5,558 nucleotides of DNA. Origin: Chrysiogenia bacterium. Lineage in GTDB: Bacteria; JAGRBM01. The notes under the pieces are model-generated. The model did no database searches. It had not been told where the DNA came from and saw only the letters and a list, made by a program, of their open reading frames with translations. This document shows, piece after piece, positions 1 to 3,912 of the stretch (the stretch's first letter is position 1; each line of letters starts with the position of its first letter). The position numbers and the translations under genes were made by a program. The stretch lies in the NCBI GenBank assembly GCA_020434085.1, contig JAGRBM010000298.1, positions 1 through 5,558 of the forward strand, in the 5' to 3' direction.

Positions 1-111
1 GTTCACCTGCCGGCGCTCTTTGCCAGCATGCAGGGCGTGATCGCCCGCCACGAGGAACTCGCGCCGCTGGCACCGATGGTCGAGCGCGCGCGTCAGGCAA
101 ATCTCAAATAG
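1..111 (+). CDS. C-terminal end of an unrecognised protein (5' truncated)
   Basis: Frame 1 is open from the first base and ends at TAG (109-111), giving 36 residues that begin VHLPALFASM and end RARQANLK. The tail is helical in character, rich in Ala, Leu, Arg and Glu, with no membrane segment and no motif I recognise. Codon use is G/C-rich at third positions, like the genes that follow, which supports it being a real gene end. It lies on the same strand as the first beta-barrel gene and stops 64 nt before that gene's start, so co-transcription is possible. Function cannot be inferred from this fragment. Confidence 0.6.
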   Translation, partial: VHLPALFASMQGVIARHEELAPLAPMVERARQANLK

Positions 112-127
112 CCCTTGCACACCGGGC

Positions 128-150
128 GTGCCCGTGATTGGATTGGGCAC
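128..150 (+). promoter_or_regulatory. Leader hairpin before the first barrel gene
   Basis: GTGCCC (128-133) and GGGCAC (145-150) form a 6-bp perfect inverted repeat with an 11-nt loop. The left arm overlaps a second inverted repeat, CGGGC (123-127) with GCCCG (130-134), so only one of the two stems can form at a time. There is no U-tract after it, so it is not a standard terminator. A role in mRNA stability or as a protein-binding site is inference. Confidence 0.3.
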
Positions 151-164
151 ACAGTGTAGAGAGC

Positions 165-170
165 GGGAGA
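165..170 (+). promoter_or_regulatory. Ribosome binding site of the first barrel gene
   Basis: The purine-rich run GGGAGA ends 5 nt before ATG 176. It favours ATG 176 over the in-frame GTG at 128, and a clean signal peptide begins immediately at 176. Confidence 0.6.
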
Positions 171-175
171 AGAGT

Positions 176-775
176 ATGAGGCGGACGATTCTGGCGGTGC
201 TGGCCCTGTTTGCGGTGCTTGCATTGCCGCATGTGGCAAACGCAGAGCCCAAACCCAAGAAGAAGCTCTATTTTACCGGCGGCGGCGCGGTGGATTTCGG
301 CAACGGCGCCATCGGCAAGCACCCGGCGTTGCTGACGTTGCCGGCGCAGCCCACCCAGGGCTTCGACGACATCTTTGGCAAGGGCTTCAGCTTCAACGGC
401 TACTTCGGCGGCCCGATCATGGACAATGTCTCCTTGCAGGTTGGCTACACCGGCGAGTTTCACAGCGGCAAGGCCGTGGACCTGGAGGCGCACTGGTTCC
501 TGGCCGAGCTCAAGTTCAATCCGCGGCTGGGGCGTATCGATCCCTACGTGCTCGGCGGCATCGGTGCGGCGGTGGGCAACATCAAGGCCTCCGGCGTCGC
601 GGCGAACATCGACACGAATGTGGAGTTCGCCTACACCTTTGCCGGCGGCGTGGACATCTACGTGACCGACCTGATCGCATTGCAGCCCGAAGTCCGGGTG
701 CGCTCGATCAAGGACAGCGGCATCTGGGTCTACCCGGTGAGCCTGGGCATGAACGTCCTTTTCCTTTTCGAATAG
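176..775 (+). CDS. Secreted outer-membrane beta-barrel protein (OmpW/opacity-like type)
   Basis: This 199-residue protein starts with a classic Sec signal peptide: MRRT, then a hydrophobic stretch (residues 5-17) and a likely cleavage after ANA at residue 23. The mature part opens with a Lys-rich stretch (26-30). Alternating hydrophobic/polar beta strands with aromatic girdles follow, for example LYFTGGG (31-37), FSFNGYFGG (71-79), VSLQVGYTGEF (85-95) and DPYVLGGIGAA (122-132). It ends FLFE, with aromatic residues near the C-terminus as expected of a barrel end strand, although the very last residue is Glu rather than Phe. The pattern matches the general eight-stranded OMP_b-brl fold, so outer-membrane insertion by the BAM complex is expected. 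The specific function is unknown; a small porin-like or structural barrel fits. The start at 176 is preferred over GTG 128, which would put a non-signal stretch before the signal peptide. It is probably a distant paralog of the next gene, sharing the PY-aromatic-GG-x-G strand and the C-terminal strand order. Confidence 0.85.
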   Translation: MRRTILAVLALFAVLALPHVANAEPKPKKKLYFTGGGAVDFGNGAIGKHPALLTLPAQPTQGFDDIFGKGFSFNGYFGGPIMDNVSLQVGYTGEFHSGKAVDLEAHWFLAELKFNPRLGRIDPYVLGGIGAAVGNIKASGVAANIDTNVEFAYTFAGGVDIYVTDLIALQPEVRVRSIKDSGIWVYPVSLGMNVLFLFE

Positions 776-794
776 CGATAAAATCTGCCGGTCT

Positions 795-823
795 GTGAGC
801 TTGCTCACGCTGATGGCGTGAGC
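795..823 (+). promoter_or_regulatory. Overlapping alternative hairpins between the two barrel genes
   Basis: Three half-sites occur in a row: GTGAGC (795-800), GCTCACGC (803-810) and GCGTGAGC (816-823). The first and second can form a 5-bp stem closed by a CTTG tetraloop (a 14-bp perfect palindrome in DNA). The second and third form an 8-bp stem with a 5-nt loop. The two structures exclude each other. No T-tract follows, so it is a poor terminator. It could be a dimeric repressor site or an mRNA hairpin that moderates expression of the downstream gene; neither can be decided from sequence. Confidence 0.4.
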
Positions 824-861
824 GCAGGTCTAGGCTCGATGCAAAACTCAGGACTGATGGA

Positions 862-1557
862 ATGAAAACGATGAAAACCCCCATACGCAGCTTTGTCTTT
901 CTTCTGGCCCTCGCGCTGATCGTCCTTGCCGCCGCGCCGGCACGCGCCGAGAGGGCGCTATCGGTGAGCGAGTTCTCGTTTCTCGCCCAGTCCGGGGAAG
1001 AGGGTGCAAAGAAACGTCAACCGCCCTCGCTCTTCGGTGGCTTCGAGGGGGGCGACCGCTCCTATGCAGGCATTCGGCTGAGCTGGATCAATCCCGACGG
1101 GCACTTCAAGCGCGCGGCCATGGAAAAGAGCTTCGGCACGGGCGTGGGCGTAGTGCTCTACGGAGGCCGCGAGCTGCGTCGGGGCTTTGCGATTCAGTTC
1201 TCAATGGGCCTGGATTCCTACGAGGACAATCCCGGCGATATGGCGACCTTCTGGAGCACGCTGGGGGCGCGTCTGCAGCCCATCGACTGGACCTTCTCGC
1301 CCTACATCTTCGGCGGTGCGGGCATTGCCGCCATTGCCGCCGACGCACCGACAAACCCTGCCCCGGCGGGCTGGGACGGGGATGTCGATGGTGAGCTCGC
1401 TTTTACTACCGATGCCGGCGGCGGCGTGGAAGTCCTGTTGCTCGATGACATGGCCTTCGCCATCGAGTTCCGCTACCGCTACCAGAACGGTTTTTCAGGA
1501 AACATTTCGACCCACCAGTATGGGATCGGCGGGAACATCGTCTTTGTCGATTTCTAA
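862..1557 (+). CDS. Secreted outer-membrane beta-barrel protein
   Basis: This 231-residue protein has a Sec signal peptide: basic start, hydrophobic core at about residues 11-25, and a likely cleavage after ARA at residue 29. A polar segment (30-66) precedes the barrel. Strand-like stretches with alternating residues and Gly follow: YAGIRLSWI (68-76), GTGVGVVLYGG (92-102), FAIQFSMGL (109-117), SPYIFGGAGIA (146-156) and FAIEFRYRY (199-207). It ends NIVFVDF, whose terminal Phe with hydrophobic residues at alternating positions is the standard BAM recognition signal. AGGA (850-853) lies 8 nt before ATG 862 and supports that start; ATG 871 is an alternative that would shorten the basic N-region by three residues. 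It is 86 nt downstream of the first barrel gene and probably paralogous to it. An Asp/Pro/Ala-rich insertion at about 160-177 would be a loop. The transported substrate, if any, is unknown. Confidence 0.85.
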   Translation: MKTMKTPIRSFVFLLALALIVLAAAPARAERALSVSEFSFLAQSGEEGAKKRQPPSLFGGFEGGDRSYAGIRLSWINPDGHFKRAAMEKSFGTGVGVVLYGGRELRRGFAIQFSMGLDSYEDNPGDMATFWSTLGARLQPIDWTFSPYIFGGAGIAAIAADAPTNPAPAGWDGDVDGELAFTTDAGGGVEVLLLDDMAFAIEFRYRYQNGFSGNISTHQYGIGGNIVFVDF

Positions 1558-2438
1558 ATCGCCCAGTTGCCTTCGCTGTCGCGGCCGGTGATTTCTTCGG
1601 CCAGTGCTCGGTAGGCGAGGGCGGCTGCCGCCTGGGGCTGGTGCGCAAAGAGCGGCTGCCCAAGGTGCTGGGCCTGGCGAATGGCAGAGTTGATCGGGAT
1701 CTCCGCGGCGCAGACGATGGGACCGAATGTGGTCTCCACCTGTCGCCGGATGGAGGCGTTGGCCGCCGGGGTTCGCGCATCCACCTTGGTCAGCACGATT
1801 CCCAGAATCCCCAGGCGCGGATTGAGGTTTTCGCTCACGCGCGCGAATGCGTCGAAGAGATCGTTCACCCCTTCATAAGAGAGCGCCGAGAGTTCGGTCG
1901 GCACGAGCACCTCGTCGGCGGCGACGAGCGCATTGACGGTGAGCTCTCCCACGTGCGGCGGGCAATCGAGAATGATCCAGTCGTAATGGGTGCGCGTCAC
2001 TTCGAGCGACTGCTTGAGATAGAACTCCTTGCCGATCTTGCTGGCGAGCAATCCTTCGCTCTCGGCGAGTTTCTTGTCCGAGAGTACGACTTCAAGTGAA
2101 GAATCGGCGACCGGTTGCACGAGGTCGAGCAGCTCTTCGCCACGATTGATGATGACCTGGGAGAGATGGCCCTTGCGGCCGCCGAGTCGCGCGTGAAGGC
2201 TGGCGGCCACGTGCCCCTGCGGATCGAGGTCGACGAGCAGGACGCGCTGATGGAGCTCGTCGGCGAGTGCGCAGGCCAGATGCACGGCGGTGGTGGTCTT
2301 GCCGACGCCGCCCTTTTGCGAGGCGACGGCGACGACGCGGGCGGCTTTCTTACCGCGGGCGTAGTTGGTCTTGGGGCCGGCCAGTTGCTGCAACCTGCGA
2401 GCAAGCTGGTTCATGGGCGTGCGACGGGCTGCGCACAT
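1554..2438 (-). CDS. ParA/MinD-family P-loop ATPase, probably an orphan ParA
   Basis: This 294-residue protein carries all ParA-type ATPase motifs: deviant Walker A KGGVGKTT (42-49) with signature Lys42, Walker A' VDLDPQG (69-75), and Walker B WIILDCPP (154-161) with Asp158. Proteins of this family dimerise on ATP, bind DNA or membrane as dimers, and position plasmids, chromosomes or protein cargo through a partner that triggers hydrolysis. A roughly 34-residue extension before the ATPase core is basic (RR at 14-15, KK at 30-31, R34) and may help DNA binding. The region equivalent to the RNVRLSEAPSHG segment of chromosomal Soj/ParA reads PINSAIRQAQHLGQPL, which argues against a canonical chromosome-partition ParA. 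No ParB-like gene is next to it. The ATG at 2438 has a good ribosome binding site; Met9 (2414) lacks one. It lies 69 nt downstream of the unknown 336-codon gene on the same strand, and its stop overlaps that of the convergent barrel gene. Confidence 0.9.
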   Translation of the reverse strand: MCAARRTPMNQLARRLQQLAGPKTNYARGKKAARVVAVASQKGGVGKTTTAVHLACALADELHQRVLLVDLDPQGHVAASLHARLGGRKGHLSQVIINRGEELLDLVQPVADSSLEVVLSDKKLAESEGLLASKIGKEFYLKQSLEVTRTHYDWIILDCPPHVGELTVNALVAADEVLVPTELSALSYEGVNDLFDAFARVSENLNPRLGILGIVLTKVDARTPAANASIRRQVETTFGPIVCAAEIPINSAIRQAQHLGQPLFAHQPQAAAALAYRALAEEITGRDSEGNWAI

Positions 2439-2446
2439 GGGGGAGG

Positions 2447-2450
2447 TCCT
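2447..2450 (-). promoter_or_regulatory. Ribosome binding site of the ParA-like gene
   Basis: On the minus strand AGGA (within GCGAGGA) lies 8 nt before the ATG at 2438. It fixes the start at 2438, so the basic N-terminal extension is part of the protein. The downstream Met codon at 2414 has no comparable site. Confidence 0.6.
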
Positions 2451-2507
2451 CGCCTTCAGCCGCTACGGCCTTGATGGGCGCGGCGGCTCCAGAGAATGCG
2501 GGCGAGG

Positions 2508-3518
2508 CTAGTCGAGGTATTCTTCGAGGGCCAGCGCGAGGGATTCCTCGCTGAGCCCCACGCGTGAGCGCAGGTCGATGTAGGAACGCAGCGCAGCCCC
2601 TTCAGGGCCCCAGTCCTCAAAAAAGAGCGCGCGAATCTCTTCCATTGCGACGTCCCCGCGCGCGACGGCCTCATGGAGCTCGTGCGCCAGGGAGTAGCCG
2701 AGCAGGTGGGCCGCGCCGACGAAGGCGGGAATGGGGGCTTCGTAGACCTCGGTAAGGTAGGGCGCGTGCTCTTCATCGCGCTCGGCCTGCAGGTGCAGGG
2801 CGGCGATCTCGAAGACGAGCAGCTCGTCCTCGCTGTAGTCCTCTTCATCCTCGCCGGGGTAGAGGCCAATCGCCAGGATCTCCGCCTCGCAAGGGGTCTC
2901 GCGCTCTGGCACTACCAGGCGCGAGCCGAAGAAGCCCAGCGCCTCATGCATAACGAGCTGATAGAAGAGGTCCGAACGGCTCGCCGCATCGGGTGAGCCG
3001 CCACTGACGTGGCGAATGAAGTGGGAGGCTTCCTCGGCCGCAACGAAACCGGTCGGGTTTGCCAGGAAGACTGCGGGCAGATCGGGGAGGAAATAGCTCT
3101 CGCCGGCCAGAAGCTGGCGGTGAATCTCGCCCAGATCCTCGGCGTCGTAGAGTCCCGAGCGCTCGCACAGTTCGAGCAGGGCGCGCGGGTGGGGGCCGAA
3201 AACGAGCACCTGCGAGAGCTGCTCCCCGACCGGAATGCCCATCAGGTCCGAGATCGTGCGGGCGCAGCGCTGGAAGTGCTCACGCGGGTCATGCGGGGCT
3301 TGATCGCGGCGGCGCAGCAGACGCCCAGCGCGCGGGGTCTCCAGCGTGGCTGGTTGCTCCGGTGATACAGGGACGATGAGTTCCCCGAAATCGGGGAAGG
3401 ACGGGGCCGGCGTGCTGCCGGCCTGGGCCTCGTCGAAGGGACGACGAAGCACGCTGGATTGGAGAAACTTCCTCACCAAGTTGATAGCCCTCGGGGAGCC
3501 CCACAGCTCCACACCCAC
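2508..3518 (-). CDS. Protein of unknown function with a basic N-terminus and EExxH motif, in operon with the ParA-like gene
   Basis: I do not recognise this 336-residue protein. No signal peptide or membrane segment is seen, so it is probably cytoplasmic. Residues 1-26 are basic and amphipathic (R10, R16, K17, R25, R26). Residues 30-80 are rich in Pro, Ala and charged residues and look like a flexible linker. Residues 81-336 look mainly helical and acidic, with a strongly acidic patch at 222-232. Three His/Glu clusters stand out: AAEEASHFIRH (160-170), MHEALGFFG (190-198) and AHELHEAV (278-285). They could bind metal, but none is a canonical HExxH. The annotated start is GTG 3518 and has no clear ribosome binding site. 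GTG 3512, or TTG 3479 and GTG 3476 (preceded by GAGGG), are alternatives, so the first about 14 residues are uncertain. The frame has no stop for some distance upstream, but no ATG either. Being 69 nt upstream of the ATPase gene on the same strand suggests a functional partner. Confidence 0.75.
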   Translation of the reverse strand: MGVELWGSPRAINLVRKFLQSSVLRRPFDEAQAGSTPAPSFPDFGELIVPVSPEQPATLETPRAGRLLRRRDQAPHDPREHFQRCARTISDLMGIPVGEQLSQVLVFGPHPRALLELCERSGLYDAEDLGEIHRQLLAGESYFLPDLPAVFLANPTGFVAAEEASHFIRHVSGGSPDAASRSDLFYQLVMHEALGFFGSRLVVPERETPCEAEILAIGLYPGEDEEDYSEDELLVFEIAALHLQAERDEEHAPYLTEVYEAPIPAFVGAAHLLGYSLAHELHEAVARGDVAMEEIRALFFEDWGPEGAALRSYIDLRSRVGLSEESLALALEEYLD

Positions 3519-3558
3519 GCATGATACGGGGGCCCGGGGAGGGAGACAATTTTGCCGG

Positions 3559-3574
3559 AATGGATGTAACCATT
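3559..3574. promoter_or_regulatory. Operator-like inverted repeat AATGG-N6-CCATT
   Basis: AATGG (3559-3563) and CCATT (3570-3574) are perfect complementary arms around a 6-bp spacer. The element lies 41 bp upstream of the GTG start of the unknown gene, just downstream of a -10-like hexamer on the minus strand, so it would overlap the expected transcription start. That placement fits a repressor site, but the binding protein is unknown. Confidence 0.35.
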
Positions 3575-3578
3575 GGAA

Positions 3579-3584
3579 ATTATG
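3579..3584 (-). promoter_or_regulatory. Candidate -10 box for the unknown/ParA operon
   Basis: On the minus strand this reads CATAAT, five of six matches to the sigma-70 -10 consensus, inside the AT-rich island. The DNA 16-18 bp upstream is a GC-rich repeat with no recognisable -35, so the promoter would be weak, activator-dependent or of another class. Transcription would start near 3572, giving a leader of about 54 nt to GTG 3518. Confidence 0.3.
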
Positions 3585-3597
3585 AGTGTATTTCGCC

Positions 3598-3619
3598 GCC
3601 CGCTTGCCGCCCGCTTGCC
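3598..3619. repeat. 11-bp tandem duplication
   Basis: GCCCGCTTGCC occurs twice head to tail (3598-3608 and 3609-3619), followed by a further G that extends the match by one base. It sits just upstream of the candidate -10 box of the minus-strand operon, in the place where a -35 element would be. It may be a slippage duplication. Confidence 0.6.
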
Positions 3620-3635
3620 GGAGGCCTCGCCGCTG

Positions 3636-3652
3636 GTTTACATATGTTTACA
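3636..3652. promoter_or_regulatory. Direct repeat GTTTACA with one-turn spacing
   Basis: GTTTACA occurs at 3636-3642 and 3646-3652, a 10-bp offset that places both copies on the same face of the helix. The spacer creates the 8-bp palindrome ACATATGT (3640-3647). A related copy with six of seven matches lies in reverse orientation at 3565-3571, inside the spacer of the AATGG/CCATT element. The arrangement looks like a transcription-factor site shared by the divergent promoters. TTTACA could also act as a -35 box, but no matching -10 was found 16-18 bp downstream. Confidence 0.35.
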
Positions 3653-3711
3653 CTTCCGGGACGCCCCGGCAGTGCAATTTGCGGGTCCAGCCCGGCGAGG
3701 AGTGGCACAGA

Positions 3712-3831
3712 ATGCTTTTTCGTGGTTTGCGAGCCGGCCCCGCTTTGGGTGACCCCTTCGGGCCGCGCCGGGCATCGAATCAGGGAGCCGAGAACCCTGC
3801 GGAAGTGGCCCGGGAGCGCTCCCTGTGGTAG
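3712..3831 (+). CDS. Possible 39-codon small ORF upstream of ftsH
   Basis: An ATG at 3712 is preceded by a strong GAGGAG (3697-3702) at 9-nt spacing and opens a 39-codon frame ending at TAG 3829-3831. The peptide starts MLFRGLRAGPALGDPF and ends VARERSLW. It is rich in Arg, Gly, Ala and Pro, with no signal or membrane segment and no known motif. GC-rich DNA produces such frames by chance, so the ribosome binding site is the main support. If translated it would lie in the ftsH leader and run across the inverted repeats at 3781-3825, so ribosomes on it could affect their folding. It could equally be non-coding. Confidence 0.2.
   Translation: MLFRGLRAGPALGDPFGPRRASNQGAENPAEVARERSLW
3781..3825 (+). 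repeat. Nested, mutually exclusive inverted repeats in the ftsH leader
   Basis: CAGGGAGC (3781-3788) is complementary to GCTCCCTG (3818-3825), an 8-bp stem. CAGGG (3781-3785) can instead pair with CCCTG (3795-3799). GGGAGCGCTCCC (3812-3823) is itself a 12-bp perfect palindrome. These three structures compete for the same bases. A T6 run follows at 3849-3854 but does not abut any stem, so this is not a standard terminator. Confidence 0.35.
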
Positions 3832-3832
3832 C

Positions 3833-3839
3833 CTTGAAA
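3833..3839 (+). promoter_or_regulatory. CTTGAAA element, possible heat-shock-type -35
   Basis: CTTGAAA matches the sigma-32 -35 consensus and lies 73 nt before the ftsH start. ftsH is a heat-shock gene in Escherichia coli, which makes the match suggestive. The best downstream candidate for the CCCCATNT -10 is only partial (around 3858-3865) and its spacing is long. The call is therefore weak. Confidence 0.2.
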
Positions 3840-3899
3840 TCTTGAGCCTTTTTTGCTGCCCGAACCCCGCTCAACCACGAAAATTTGGGGTTTCGGCCC

Positions 3900-3907
3900 G
3901 GAGAGAG
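3900..3907 (+). promoter_or_regulatory. Ribosome binding site of ftsH
   Basis: GGAGAGAG begins 13 nt before the TTG start, with the GGAG core ending 9 nt before it. It is the only good ribosome binding site near the beginning of the FtsH reading frame and decides the TTG at 3913 as the start. No ATG or GTG lies in frame between the upstream stop (TGA 3835-3837) and this codon. Confidence 0.6.
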
Positions 3908-3912
3908 AACCC

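Larger units (their letters stand above)
3519..3912. other. Divergent intergenic region between the unknown/ParA operon and ftsH
   Basis: This 394-bp stretch has no gene I can support firmly. Its left third (about 3545-3595) is an AT-rich island in otherwise GC-rich DNA, as expected of a promoter. The middle holds an 11-bp tandem duplication, two GTTTACA copies and a CCGGG-ACGC-CCCGG hairpin (3656-3669). The right half is GC-rich with several inverted repeats and a possible short ORF, followed by a T6 run (3849-3854), a weak CGAAA/TTTCG stem (3878-3895) and the ftsH ribosome binding site. At least one promoter in each direction must lie here or upstream. No convincing sigma-70 pair could be assigned for ftsH. 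Confidence 0.8.

Noticed and set aside
128-175. In-frame GTG 128 as start of the first barrel protein
   Set aside because: It would add 16 non-hydrophobic residues before a clean signal peptide and lacks a ribosome binding site; ATG 176 has both.
777-784. GATAAAAT as a -10 box for the second barrel gene
   Set aside because: No -35-like hexamer lies 16-18 bp upstream, and it overlaps the very end of the first barrel gene region; support is too weak.
104-808. Minus-strand frame of 234 codons opposite the first barrel gene
   Set aside because: The plus-strand product has a signal peptide, ribosome binding site and barrel pattern; the antisense translation has compositional bias only.
1583-1602. 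GGCCG/CGGCC inverted repeat near the convergent stops as a terminator
   Set aside because: The 10-nt loop and absence of a T-tract on either strand make it unlike an intrinsic terminator; it lies inside the ParA-like coding sequence.
3703-3715. TGGCAC...GC resembling a sigma-54 promoter
   Set aside because: GG (3704-3705) and GC (3714-3715) are separated by 8 nt; sigma-54 promoters need 10, a strict requirement.
3766-3860. tRNA-like or other structured RNA (ATCGAATC followed by GC-rich stems)
   Set aside because: The segment cannot be folded into a cloverleaf with acceptor, D and T arms of correct spacing, and I recognised no tmRNA, RNase P or SRP core motifs on either strand.
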